This document shows positions 24,201 through 39,200 of a stretch of DNA of 64,000 nt, one piece after another. How positions within the stretch are numbered: position 1 is the stretch's first letter; the number at the start of each line of letters is the position of its first letter. Origin of the DNA: Anisus vortex (lineage: Eukaryota > Mollusca > Gastropoda > Planorbidae); contig OX421499.1 of NCBI GenBank assembly GCA_949126835.1, forward strand, positions 9,503,026 to 9,567,025, in the 5' to 3' direction. The position numbers and the translations under genes are program-made. Below the pieces are notes generated by a model. It was not told where the DNA came from. It ran no database searches and saw only the letters and a list, made by a program, of their open reading frames with translations.

Positions 24201-27200
24201 CCACTGTGCGCCAGGATACACTGGGAAATATTGCCAAGAAGGTCTGTATCCACTCAGTTTTCAATGTTCTAAAATATTAGTTTTTTTCATTCCCCCTACA
24301 CCCTTACAATGAATAAACTTTCTTGTTGTTAAAGTTATGAAGGTAAAAGAAATGGTGCAAATACACACAGAGCTGATCATTACTATTTTTTTCTCAGGTT
24401 GTTCGCTGGGTCGCTTTGGTCAAGATTGTGGTGAAGTGTGTTCCTGTGAACATAACTGCCTCTGTGACTCCAGGACAGGAAGCTGCAATGAAACTACGCT
24501 GAGTACAAAGTATAACAAAGGTCAGACTAGTTTTTTGTTTGTTGCTTTATTAAAATGAAAAGAACAAAACCCTTTATAATCAGATGATGTATTGTTTTCT
24601 AAACATAGCCCATTGCTAGGTCAGACCCTAAATTACAATAGAAGTTATTGGCTGTTGAATCTAACAGAATTCTCAATTTGTTCCTAGGTTATGAGGCCAG
24701 GATTTCTAGCCTGGTTTGCAGAATGTTTACAGGGTCACCCAACTCTGGTGGGTACCTGACATTCAGTTGGGGAAAGTAAAAAGTGGTTGGGGCAATTTTG
24801 TTGCCAATGCCATTGTTTTCCATGACCAGGGAAACTGGTGAATGTTGCCTTAAGGACTAACATGCTGTAAAAGTGATACTATTCACTCAGTAATAATAGT
24901 GATGTGTGGCAGTTTTATTTTATGCATCAATTTGTGATATTGAATAAACCCGAGGTTCCCACTCAAACTAGGGGTTCTTGACCGGTATAGGATTCACCAA
25001 AGTAACATTAGTAGTGGCAGACAACAGGAAAAGATCTGGGGGTGTATGTTAAATTGTAAATATGTTGGTATTTTTGAAAGATAGGCTTCTCAAAAGAGAG
25101 AAAAATGGTTGGCACATACACCATAGCTGTGGTTCAATAGCTCATTTTTTTAAATTTAAATTATCTACAACCAGATCAATTAGAAAAGTAGCCATATATA
25201 TGAAGACCACACAGGGAAAAAAATGCATTCACACTTATGTAGTTTGGAGTTATTCCAATTTTAACAAAGGACTACACGAGTTTTTTCCATTGTACAGGGT
25301 TATTTCGTTTCTAATTTTCCTATAGTTATTTCATTCTTTTTTTCACTTGAAAAGTACTTCAGTGCATAGTAGGTATGACTATATAGATGAGAGGGGTCAT
25401 AACTTACAATAATTACACATTTTTTAAATTACACAGTTTGGTCTTCGTATATATTCAAATATAACCAAGTTATTGTAGTGTCATTGTCAGTCATTGTTGG
25501 TCTTTTTCTTTAGCCCTGCACTGTTTGGCTTTGCAAGAAATCAAACGTTTACACTTGGTTCCAGACAAATCACATCAATACAGGTAACTCTCATCAACTT
25601 CTGGCACTGTCTTGTTTTTTTTATTACTGAGGGTGATTGCTCATGAGCTCAAAAGTGGACAAGGCCCGCATTTCACATCTGATGCTCATATATTATTGTG
25701 CTTGACATTATAAATGTTGAGTGTCACAATTAATGGCAATTAGAGACATCAAAAGTTCATAAAAAAAATCAAACATAACAAAAACATCTCATGCAATATG
25801 ATTAATTTATATAGGGGAGGTAACCTAAAGAAAATAATTTTCCTTCATCATTTCCTAGTTATCTCCCTGCAAATTGTTTTTAAACAAAATACTTACAGTA
25901 TTTGTTTTGATCAGACCAAAATTGTTCAAACTTCCTGTTTTACTTCCATCATGCCTACCATGATGAAGCTATTAATAGACATTCCAGTTAATTCCAGCCT
26001 TATTTGATCACATTGCTTCATTTTGCTGTAAATAAATGATGACTTTGTGTGTATTTCTCATATTGGTGATGATAGAGGCTGTAGCACTAGTGGCAGAACT
26101 ATTACTACCACAGATAATCTAGGAATAGGGTCAAAGATTGCTTTTTTGGCAGTAAAAGACAAGTTTTGAATCCAAATTTCACAATCAGAAATACAAATAC
26201 AACTAAAAATATAATTTTATGAATGTTAAGAGTTTATACAGAACCAAAAAACAAAAACTCACACAATTTTTTTCTTATTCCTATTTTGTCCTTGAGGCCC
26301 TGTATGGGGTCACAGCCCAGATGTTATGAAACACTGTTCTAAGCTATTCGTGTATTAGTGAAGTGTATTAAAATAGCAAACAAAAGAAGGAGCCCTAAAG
26401 TATTGTTTATGGAAGCTTGTATGTTTAGTGTCAGTTTACTGGTGTAGAGCTGTTGTAACAGTAAAGTTAGTACCAAAACATCATCTATATAAATAGATAA
26501 ACTACTACTTGGTATCTTTAGCTAAGAACTGTAGATAAACTAGTACTTGGTATCTTTAGCTAAGAACTGTAGATAAACTAGTACTTGGTATCTTTAGCTA
26601 AGAACTGTAGATAAACTAGTACTTGGTATCTTTAGCTAAGAACTGTAGATAAACTAGTACTTGGTATCTTTAGCTAAGAACTGTAGATAAACTAGTACTT
26701 GGTATCTTTAGCTAAGAACTGTAGATAAACTAGTACTTGGTATCTTTAGCTAAGAACTGTAGATAAACTAGTACTTGGTATCTTTAGCTAAGAACTGTAG
26801 ATAAACTAGTACTTGGTATCTTTAGCTAAGAACTGTAGATAAACTAGTACTTGGTATCTTTAGCTAAGAACTGTAGATAAACTAGGCCTTGGTATCTTTA
26901 GCTAAGAACTGTAGATAAACTAGTACTTGGTATCTTTAGCTAAGAACTGTAGATAAACTACTACTTGGTATCTTTAGCTAAGAACTGTAGATAAACTAGT
27001 ACTTGGTATCTTTAGCTAAGAACTGTAGATAAACTAGGCCTTGGTATCTTTAGCTAAGAACTGTAGATAAACTAGTACTTGGTATCTTTAGCTAAGAACT
27101 GTAGATAAACTAGTACTTGGTATCTTTAGCTAAGAACTGTAGATAAGCTAGTACTTGGTATCTTTAGCTAAGAACTGTAGATAAGCTAGTACTTGGTATC

Positions 27201-30200
27201 TTTAGATAAGAACTGTAGATAAACTAGTACTTGGTATCTTTAGCTAAGAACTGTAGATAAACTAGTACTTGGTATCTTTAGCTAAGAACTGTAGATAAAC
27301 TAGTACTTGGTATCTTTAGCTAAGAACTGTAGATAAGCTAGGCCTTGGTATCTTTAGCTAAGAACTGTAGATAAGCTAGTACTTGGTATCTTTAGCTAAG
27401 AACTGTAGATAAACTAGTACTTGGTATATTTAGCTAAGAACTGTAGATAAACTAGTACTTGGTATATTTAGCTAAGAACTGTAGATAAACTAGTACTTGG
27501 TATATTTAGCTAAGAACTGTAGATAAACTAGTACTTGGTATCTTTAGCTAAGAACTGTAGATAAACTACTACTTGGTATCTTTAGCTAAGAACTGTAGAT
27601 AAACTAGTACTTGTTATCTTTAGCTAAGAACTGTAGATAAACTAGTACTTGGTATATTTAGCTAAGAACTGTAGATAAACTAGGCCTTGGAATCTTTAGC
27701 TAAGAACTGTAGATAAGCTAGTACTTGTTATCTTTAGCTAAGAACTGTAGATAAACTAGTACTTGGTATCTTTAGCTAAGAACTGTAGATAAACTAGTAC
27801 TTGGTATCTTTAGCTAAGAACTGTAGATAAACTAGTACTTGGTATCTTTAGCTAAGAACTGTAGATAAACTAGTACTTGGTATCTTTAGCTAAGAACTGT
27901 AGATAAACTAGTACTTGGTATCTTTAGCTAAGAACTGTAGATAAACTAGTACTTGGTATCTTTAGCTAAGAACTGTAGATAAACTAGTACTTGGTATCTT
28001 TAGCTAAGAACTGTAGATAAACTAGTACTTGGTATCTTTAGCTAAGAACTGTAGATAAACTAGTACTTGGTATCTTTAGCTAAGAACTGTAGATAAACTA
28101 GTACTTGGTATCTTTAGCTAAGAACTGTAGATAAACTAGTACTTGGTATATTTAGCTAAGAACTGTAGATAAACTAGTACTTGGTATCTTTAGCTAAGAA
28201 CTGTAGATAAACTAGTACTTGGTATCTTTAGCTAAGAACTGTAGATAAACTAGTACTTGGTATCTTTAGCTAAGAACTGTAGATAAACTAGGCCTTGGTA
28301 TCTTTAGCTAAGAACTGTAGATAAACTAGTACTTGGTATCTTTAGCTAAGAACTGTAGATAAACTAGTACTTGGTATCTTTAGCTAAGAACTGTAGATAA
28401 ACTAGTACTTGGTATCTTTAGCTAAGAACTGTAGATAAACTAGTACTTGGTATCTTTAGCTAAGAACTGTAGATAAACTAGTACTTGGTATATTTAGCTA
28501 AGAACTGTAGATAAACTACTACTTGGTATCTTTAGCTAAGAACTGTAGATAAACTAGTACTTGGTATCTTTAGCTAAGAACTGTAGATAAACTAGTACTT
28601 GGTATCTTTATCTAAGAACTGTAGATAAACTAGTACTTGGTATCTTTAGCTAAGAACTGTAGATAAACTAGTACTTGGTATATTTAGCTAAGAACTGTAG
28701 ATAAACTAGTACTTGGTATCTTTAGCTAAGAACTGTAGATAAACTAGTACTTGGTATCTTTATCTAAGAACTGTAGATAAACTAGTACTTGGTATCTTTA
28801 GCTAAGAACTGTAGATAAACTAGTACTTGGTATCTTTAGCTAAGAACTGTAGATAAACTACTACTTGGTATCTTTAGCTAAGAACTGTAGATAAACTAGT
28901 ACTTGGTATCTTTAGCTAAGAACTGTAGATAAACTAGTACTTGGTATCTTTATCTAAGAACTGTAGATAAACTAGTACTTGGTATCTTTAGCTAAGAACT
29001 GTAGATAAACTAGTACTTGGTATCTTTAGCTAAGAACTGTAGATAAACTAGTACTTGGTATATTTAGCTAAGAACTGTAGATAAACTACTACTTGGTATC
29101 TTTAGCTAAGAACTGTAGATAAACTAGTACTTGGTATCTTTAGCTAAGAACTGTAGATAAACTAGTACTTGGTATCTTTAGCTAAGAACTGTAGATAAAC
29201 TAGTACTTGGTATCTTTAGCTAAGAACTGTAGATAAACTAGTACTTGGTATATTTAGCTAAGAACTGTAGATAAACTAGTACTTGGTATCTTTAGCTAAG
29301 AACTGTAGATAAACTAGTACTTGGTATCTTTATCTAAGAACTGTAGATAAACTAGTACTTGGTATCTTTAGCTAAGAACTGTAGATAAGCTAGTACTTGG
29401 TATCTTTAGCTAAGAACTGTAGATAAACTACTACTTGGTATCTTTAGCTAAGAACTGTAGATAAACTAGTACTTGGTATCTTTATCTAAGAACTGTAGAT
29501 AAACTACTACTTGGTATCTTTAGCTAAGAACTGTAGATAAACTACTACTTGGTATCTTTAGCTAAGAACTGTAGATAAACTAGTACTTGGTATCTTTATC
29601 TAAGAACTGTAGATAAACTACTACTTGGTATCTTTAGCTAAGAACTGTAGATAAGCTAGTACTTGGTATCTTTATCTAAGAACTGTAGATAAACTAGTAC
29701 TTGGTATCTTTATCTAAGAACTGTAGATAAACTACTACTTGGTATCTTTAGCTAAGAACTGTAGATAAGCTAGTACTTGGTATCTTTAGCTAAGAACTGT
29801 AGATAAACTACTACTTGGTATCTTTAGCTAAGAACTGTAGATAAACTAGTACTTGTTATCTTTAGCTAAGAACTGTAGATAAACTAGTACTTGGTATCTT
29901 TAGCTAAGAACTGTAGATAAGCTAGTACTTGGTATCTTTAGCTAAGAACTGTAGATAAACTAGTACTTGGTATCTTTAGCTAAGAACTGTAGATAAACTA
30001 GTACTTGGTATCTTTAGCTAAGAACTGTAGATAAACTAGTACTTGGTATCTTTAGCTAAGAACTGTAGATAAACTAGTACTTGGTATCTTTAGCTAAGAA
30101 CTGTAGATAAACTAGTACTTGGTATCTTTAGCTAAGAACTGTAGATAAACTAGTACTTGGTATCTTTAGCTAAGAACTGTAGATAAACTACTACTTGGTA

Positions 30201-33200
30201 TCTTTAGCTAAGAACTGTAGATAAACTAGTACTTGGTATCTTTAGCTAAGAACTGTAGATAAACTAGTACTTGGTATCTTTAGCTAAGAACTGTAGATAA
30301 ACTAGTACTTGGTATCTTTAGCTAAGAACTGTAGATAAACTAGTACTTGGTATCTTTAGCTAAGAACTGTAGATAAACTAGTACTTGGTATCTTTAGCTA
30401 AGAACTGTAGATAAACTAGTACTTGGTATCTTTAGCTAAGAACTGTAGATAAACTAGTACTTGGTATCTTTAGCTAAGAACTGTAGATAAACTAGTACTT
30501 GGTATCTTTAGCTAAGAACTGTAGATAAACTAGTACTTGGTATATTTAGCTAAGAACTGTAGATAAACTAGTACTTGGTATCTTTAGCTAAGAACTGTAG
30601 ATAAACTAGTACTTGGTATCTTTAGCTAAGAACTGTAGATAAACTAGTACTTGGTATCTTTAGCTAAGAACTGTAGATAAACTAGGCCTTGGTATCTTTA
30701 GCTAAGAACTGTAGATAAACTAGTACTTGGTATCTTTAGCTAAGAACTGTAGATAAACTACTACTTGGTATCTTTAGCTAAGAACTGTAGATAAACTAGT
30801 ACTTGGTATCTTTAGCTAAGAACTGTAGATAAACTAGTACTTGGTATATTTAGCTAAGAACTGTAGATAAACTACTACTTGGTATCTTTAGCTAAGAACT
30901 GTAGATAAACTAGTACTTGGTATCTTTAGCTAAGAACTGTAGATAAACTAGTACTTGGTATATTTAGCTAAGAACTGTAGATAAACTAGTACTTGGTATC
31001 TTTAGCTAAGAACTGTAGATAAACTAGTACTTGGTATCTTTAGCTAAGAACTGTAGATAAACTAGTACTTGGTATCTTTAGCTAAGAACTGTAGATAAAC
31101 TAGGCCTTGGTATCTTTAGCTAAGAACTGTAGATAAACTAGTACTTGGTATCTTTAGCTAAGAACTGTAGATAAACTAGTACTTGGTATCTTTAGCTAAG
31201 AACTGTAGATAAACTAGTACTTGATATCTTTAGCTAAGAACTGTAGATAAACTAGTACTTGGTATCTTTAGCTAAGAACTGTAGATAAACTAGTACTTGG
31301 TATATTTAGCTAAGAACTGTAGATAAACTACTACTTGGTATCTTTAGCTAAGAACTGTAGATAAACTAGTACTTGGTATCTTTAGCTAAGAACTGTAGAT
31401 AAACTAGTACTTGGTATCTTTAGCTAAGAACTGTAGATAAGCTAGTACTTGGTATCTTTAGCTAAGAACTGTAGATAAACTACTACTTGGTATCTTTAGC
31501 TAAGAACTGTAGATAAACTAGTACTTGTTATCTTTAGCTAAGAACTGTAGATAAACTAGTACTTGGTATCTTTAGCTAAGAACTGTAGATAAGCTAGTAC
31601 TTGGTATCTTTAGCTAAGAACTGTAGATAAACTAGTACTTGGTATCTTTAGCTAAGAACTGTAGATAAACTAGTACTTGGTATCTTTAGCTAAGAACTGT
31701 AGATAAACTAGTACTTGGTATCTTTAGCTAAGAACTGTAGATAAACTAGTACTTGGTATCTTTAGCTAAGAACTGTAGATAAACTAGTACTTGGTATCTT
31801 TAGCTAAGAACTGTAGATAAACTAGTACTTGGTATCTTTAGCTAAGAACTGTAGATAAACTACTACTTGGTATCTTTAGCTAAGAACTGTAGATAAACTA
31901 GTACTTGGTATCTTTAGCTAAGAACTGTAGATAAACTAGTACTTGGTATCTTTAGCTAAGAACTGTAGATAAACTAGTACTTGGTATCTTTAGCTAAGAA
32001 CTGTAGATAAACTAGTACTTGGTATCTTTAGCTAAGAACTGTAGATAAACTAGTACTTGGTATCTTTAGCTAAGAACTGTAGATAAACTAGTACTTGGTA
32101 TCTTTAGCTAAGAACTGTAGATAAACTAGTACTTGGTATCTTTAGCTAAGAACTGTAGATAAACTAGTACTTGGTATCTTTAGCTAAGAACTGTAGATAA
32201 ACTAGTACTTGGTATCTTTAGCTAAGAACTGTAGATAAACTAGTACTTGGTATCTTTAGCTAAGAACTGTAGATAAACTAGTACTTGGTATCTTTAGCTA
32301 AGAACTGTAGATAAACTACTACTTGGTATCTTTAGCTAAGAACTGTAGATAAACTAGTACTTGGTATCTTTAGCTAAGAACTGTAGATAAACTACTACTT
32401 GGTATCTTTAGCTAAGAACTGTAGATAAACTAGTACTTGGTATCTTTAGCTAAGAACTGTAGATAAACTAGTACTTGGTATCTTTAGCTAAGAACTGTAG
32501 ATAAACTAGTACTTGGTATCTTTAGCTAAGAACTGTAGATAAACTAGTACTTGGTATCTTTAGCTAAGAACTGTAGATAAACTAGTACTTGGTATCTTTA
32601 GCTAAGAACTGTAGATAAACTAGTACTTGGTATATTTAGCTAAGAACTGTAGATAAACTACTATTTGGTATCTTTAGCTAAGAACTGTAGATAAACTAGT
32701 ACTTGGTATCTTTAGCTAAGAACTGTAGATAAACTAGTACTTGGTATCTTTAGCTAAGAACTGTAGATAAGCTAGTACTTGTTATCTTTAGCTAAGAACT
32801 GTAGATAAACTAGTACTTGGTATCTTTAGCTAAGAACTGTAGATAAACTACTACTTGGTATCTTTAGCTAAGAACTGTAGATAAGCTAGTACTTGGTATC
32901 TTTAGCTAAGAACTGTAGATAAGCTAGTACTTGGTATCTTTAGCTAAGAACTGTAGATAAGCTAGTACTTGGTATCTTTAGCTAAGAACTGTAGATAAAC
33001 TAGTACTTGGTATCTTTAGCTAAGAACTGTAGATAAACTAGTACTTGGTATCTTTAGCTAAGAACTGTAGATAAACTACTACTTGGTATCTTTAGCTAAG
33101 AACTGTAGATAAACTAGTACTTGGTATCTTTAGCTAAGAACTGTAGATAAACTAGTACTTGGTATCTTTAGCTAAGAACTGTAGATAAACTAGTACTTGG

Positions 33201-36200
33201 TATCTTTAGCTAAGAACTGTAGATAAACTAGTACTTGGTATATTTAGCTAAGAACTGTAGATAAACTACTACTTGGTATCTTTAGCTAAGAACTGTAGAT
33301 AAACTAGTACTTGGTATCTTTAGCTAAGAACTGTAGATAAACTAGTACTTGGTATATTTAGCTAAGAACTGTAGATAAACTACTACTTGGTATCTTTAGC
33401 TAAGAACTGTAGATAAACTAGTACTTGGTATCTTTAGCTAAGAACTGTAGATAAACTAGTACTTGGTATCTTTAGCTAAGAACTGTAGATAAGCTAGTAC
33501 TTGTTATCTTTAGCTAAGAACTGTAGATAAACTAGTACTTGGTATCTTTAGCTAAGAACTGTAGATAAGCTAGTACTTGGTATCTTTAGCTAAGAACTGT
33601 AGATAAGCCAGGCCTTGGTATCTTTAGCTAAGAACTGTAGATAAACTAGTACTTGGTATCTTTAGCTAAGAACTGTAGATAAACTACTACTTGGTATCTT
33701 TAGCTAAGAACTGTAGATAAACTAGTACTTGGTATCTTTAGCTAAGAACTGTAGATAAACTAGTACTTGGTATCTTTAGCTAAGAACTGTAGATAAACTA
33801 GTACTTGGTATCTTTAGCTAAGAACTGTAGATAAACTAGTACTTGGTATCTTTAGCTAAGAACTGTAGATAAACTAGTACTTGGTATCTTTAGCTAAGAA
33901 CTGTAGATAAACTAGTACTTGGTATCTTTAGCTAAGAACTGTAGATAAACTAGTACTTGGTATATTTAGCTAAGAACTGTAGATAAACTAGTACTTGGTA
34001 TCTTTAGCTAAGAACTGTAGATAAACTAGGCCTTGGTATCTTTAGCTAAGAACTGTAGATAAACTAGTACTTGGTATCTTTAGCTAAGAACTGTAGATAA
34101 ACTAGTACTTGGTATCTTTAGCTAAGAACTGTAGATAAACTAGTACTTGGTATATTTAGCTAAGAACTGTAGATAAACTAGTACTTGGTATCTTTAGCTA
34201 AGAACTGTAGATAAGCTAGTACTTGGTATCTTTAGCTAAGAACTGTAGATAAACTAGTACTTGGTAACTTTAGCTAAGAACTGTAGATAAGCTAGTACTT
34301 GTTATCTTTAGCTAAGAACTGTAGATAAACTAGTACTTGGTATCTTTAGCTAAGAACTGTAGATAAACTAGTACTTGGTATCTTTAGCTAAGAACTGTAG
34401 ATAAGCTAGTACTTGTTATCTTTAGCTAAGAACTGTAGATAAACTAGTACTTGGTATCTTTAGCTAAGAACTGTAGATAAGCTAGTACTTGTTATCTTTA
34501 GCTAAGAACTGTAGATAAACTAGTACTTGGTATCTTTAGCTAAGAACTGTAGATAAACTAGTACTTGGTATCTTTAGCTAAGAACTGTAGATAAGCTAGT
34601 ACTTGTTATCTTTAGCTAAGAACTGTAGATAAACTAGTACTTGGTATCTTTAGCTAAGAACTGTAGATAAGCTAGTACTTGGTATCTTTAGCTAAGAACT
34701 GTAGATAAACTAGTACTTGGTAACTTTAGCTAAGAACTGTAGATAAACTAGGCCTTGGTATCTTTAGCTAAGAACTGTAGATAAACTAGTACTTGGTATC
34801 TTTAGCTAAGAACTGTAGATAAACTAGTACTTGGTATCTTTAGCTAAGAACTGTAGATAAGCTAGGCCTTGGTATCTTTAGCTAAGAACTGTAGATAAAC
34901 TACTACTTGGTATCTTTAGCTAAGAACTGTAGATAAGCTAGGCCTTGGTATCTTTAGCTAAGAACTGTAGATAAACTAGTACTTGGTATCTTTAGCTAAG
35001 AACTGTAGATAAACTACTACTTGGTATCTTTAGCTAAGAACTGTAGATAAGCTAGTACTTGGTATCTTTAGCTAAGAACTGTAGATAAACTAGGCCTTGG
35101 TATCTTTAGCTAAGAACTGTAGATAAGCTAGGCCTTGGTATCTTTAGCTAAGAACTGTAGATAAACTAGTACTTGGTATCTTTAGCTAAGAACTGTAGAT
35201 AAGCTAGGCCTTGGTATCTTTAGCTAAGAACTGTAGATAAACTAGTACTTGGTATCTTTAGCTAAGAACTGTAGATAAACTACTACTTGGTATCTTTAGC
35301 TAAGAACTGTAGATAAGCTAGTACTTGGTATCTTTAGCTAAGAACTGTAGATAAACTACTACTTGGTATCTTTAGCTAAGAACTTTAGATAAACTACTAC
35401 TTGGTATCTTTAGCTAAGAACTGTAGATAAGCTAGGCCTTGGTATCTTTAGCTAAGAACTGTAGATAAACTAGTACTTGGTATCTTTAGCTAAGAACTGT
35501 AGATAAACTACTACTTGGTATCTTTAGCTAAGAACTGTAGATAAGCTAGTACTTGGTATCTTTAGCTAAGAACTGTAGATAAACTACTACTTGGTATCTT
35601 TAGCTAAGAACTGTAGATAAACTAGTACTTGGTATCTTTAGCTAAGAACTGTAGATAAACTACTACTTGGTATCTTTAGCTAAGAACTGTAGATAAACTA
35701 GTACTTGGTATCTTTAGCTAAGAACTGTAGATAAACTAGTACTTGGTATCTTTAGCTAAGAACTGTTGATAAGCCAGGCCTTGGTATCTTTAGCTAAGAA
35801 CTGTAGATAAACTAGTACTTGGTATCTTTAGCTAAGAACTGTAGATAAACTACTACTTGGTATCTTTAGCTAAGAACTGTAGATAAGCTAGTACTTGGTA
35901 TCTTTAGCTAAGAACTGTAGATAAACTACTACTTGCTATCTTTAGCTAAGAACTGTAGATAAACTAGTACTTGGTATCTTTAGCTAAGAACTGTAGATAA
36001 ACTAGTACTTGGTATCTTTAGCTAAGAACTGTAGATAAACTAGTACTTGCTATCTTTAGCTAAGAACTGTAGATAAACTACTACTTGGTATCTTTAGCTA
36101 AGAACTGTAGATAAACTAGTACTTGGTATCTTTAGCTAAGAACTGTAGATAAACTAGTACTTGCTATCTTTAGCTAAGAACTGTAGATAAACTAGTACTT

Positions 36201-39200
36201 GGTATCTTTAGCTAAGAACTGTAGATAAACTAGTACTTGGTATCTTTAGCTAAGAACTGTAGATAAACTAGTACTTGGTATCTTTAGCTAAGAACTGTAG
36301 ATAAACTAGTACTTGGTATCTTTAGCTAAGAACTGTAGATAAACTAGTACTTGGTATCTTTAGCTAAGAACTGTAGATAAACTAGTACTTGGTATCTTTA
36401 GCTAAGAACTGTAGATAAACTAGTACTTGCTATCTTTAGCTAAGAACTGTAGATAAACTACTACTTGGTATCTTTAGCTAAGAACTGTAGATAAACTAGT
36501 ACTTGGTATCTTTAGCTAAGAACTGTAGATAAACTAGTACTTGCTATCTTTAGCTAAGAACTGTAGATAAACTAGTACTTGGTATCTTTAGCTAAGAACT
36601 GTAGATAAGCTAGTACTTGGTATCTTTAGCTAAGAACTGTAGATAAACTAGTACTTGGTATCTTTAGCTAAGAACTGTAGATAAACTACTACTTGGTATC
36701 TTTAGCTAAGAACTGTAGATAAACTAGTACTTGGTATCTTTAGCTAAGAACTGTAGATAAACTAGTACTTGGTATCTTTAGCTAAGAACTGTAGATAAAC
36801 TAGTACTTGGTATCTTTAGCTAAGAACTGTAGATAAACTACTACTTGGTATCTTTAGCTAAGAACTGTAGATAAACTACTACTTGGTATCTTTAGCTAAG
36901 AACTGTAGATAAACTAGTACTTGGTATCTTTAGCTAAGAACTGTAGATAAACTAGTACTTGGTATCTTTAGCTAAGAACTGTAGATAAACTAGTACTTGG
37001 TATCTTTAGCTAAGAACTGTAGATAAACTACTACTTGGTATCTTTAGCTAAGAACTGTAGATAAACTACTACTTGGTATCTTTAGCTAAGAACTGTAGAT
37101 AAACTAGTACTTGGTATCTTTAGCTAAGAACTGTAGATAAACTAGTACTTGCTATCTTTAGCTAAGAACTGTAGATAAACTAGTACTTGGTATCTTTAGC
37201 TAAGAACTGTAGATAAACTAGTACTTGGTATCTTTAGCTAAGAACTGTAGATAAACTAGTACTTGGTATCTTTAGCTAAGAACTGTAGATAAACTAGTAC
37301 TTGGTATCTTTAGCTAAGAACTGTAGATAAACTAGTACTTGGTATCTTTAGCTAAGAACTGTAGATAAACTAGTACTTGGTATCTTTAGCTAAGAACTGT
37401 AGATAAGCTAGTACTTGGTATCTTTAGCTAAGAACTGTAGATAAGCTAGTACTTGGTATCTTTAGCTAAGAACTGTAGATAAGCTAGTACTTGGTATCTT
37501 TAGCTAAGAACTGTAGATAAACTAGTACTTGGTATCTTTAGCTAAGAACTGTAGATAAACTAGTACTTGGTATCTTTAGCTAAGAACTGTAGATAAACTA
37601 GTACTTGGTATCTTTAGCTAAGAACTGTAGATAAACTAGTACTTGGTATCTTTAGCTAAGAACTGTAGATAAACTAGTACTTGGTATCTTTAGCTAAGAA
37701 CTGTAGATAAGCTAGTACTTGGTATCTTTAGCTAAGAACTGTAGATAAACTAGTACTTGGTATCTTTAGCTAAGAACTGTAGATAAACTAGTACTTGGTA
37801 TCTTTAGCTAAGAACTGTAGATAAACTAGGCCTTGGTATCTTTAGCTAAGAACTGTAGATAAACTAGTACTTGGTATCTTTAGCTAAGAACTGTAGATAA
37901 ACTAGGCCTTGGTATCTTTAGATAAGAACTGTAGATAAACTAGGCCTTGGTATCTTTAGCTAAGAACTGTAGATAAACTAGTACTTGGTATCTTTAGCTA
38001 AGAACTGTAGATAAACTAGGCCTTGGTATCTTTAGATAAGAACTGTAGATAAACTAGTACTTGGTATCTTTAGCTAAGAACTGTAGATAAACTAGGCCTT
38101 GGTATCTTTAGATAAGAACTGTAGATAAACTAGTACTTGGTATCTTTAGCTAAGAACTGTAGATAAACTAGTACTTGGTATCTTTAGCTAAGAACTGTAG
38201 ATAAACTAGTACTTGGTATCTTTAGCTAAGAACTGTAGATAAACTAGTACTTGGTATCTTTAGCTAAGAACTGTAGATAAACTAGTACTTGGTATCTTTA
38301 GCTAAGAACTGTAGATAAACTAGTACTTGGTATCTTTAGCTAAGAACTGTAGATAAACTAGTACTTGGTATCTTTAGCTAAGAACTGTAGATAAGCTAGT
38401 ACTTGGTATCTTTAGCTAAGAACTGTAGATAAGCTAGTACTTGGTATCTTTAGATAAGAACTGTAGATAAACTAGTACTTGGTATCTTTAGCTAAGAACT
38501 GTAGATAAACTAGTACTTGGTATCTTTAGCTAAGAACTGTAGATAAACTAGTACTTGGTATCTTTAGCTAAGAACTGTAGATAAACTAGTACTTGGTATC
38601 TTTAGCTAAGAACTGTAGATAAACTACTACTTGGTATCTTTAGCTAAGAACTGTAGATAAGCTAGGCCTTGGTATCTTTAGCTAAGAACTGTAGATAAAC
38701 TACTACTTGGTATCTTTAGCTAAGAACTGTAGATAAGCTAGGCCTTGGTATCTTTAGCTAAGAACTGTAGATAAACTACTACTTGGTATCTTTAGCTAAG
38801 AACTGTAGATAAACTAGTACTTGGTATCTTTAGCTAAGAACTGTAGATAAGCTAGGCCTTGATATCTTTAGCTAAGAACTGTAGATAAACTACTACTTGG
38901 TATCTTTAGCTGAGAACTGTAGATAAGCTAGGCCTTGGTATCTTTAGCTAAGAACTGTAGATAAACTAGTACTTGGTATCTTTAGCTAAGAACTGTAGAT
39001 AAACTACTACTTGGTATATTTAGCTAAGAACTGTAGATAAGCTAGGCCTTGGTATCTTTAGCTAAGAACTGTAGATAAACTAGTACTTGGTATCTTTAGC
39101 TAAGAACTGTAGATAAACTAGTACTTGGTATCTTTAGCTAAGAACTGTAGATAAACTAGTACTTGGTATCTTTAGCTAAGAACTGTAGATAAACTAGTAC

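Noticed and set aside
25062..25325. An 87-codon plus-strand frame between NAGPA exons 10 and 11
   Set aside because: No motif, wrong phase for inclusion as an exon, and exons 10 and 11 join correctly without it.
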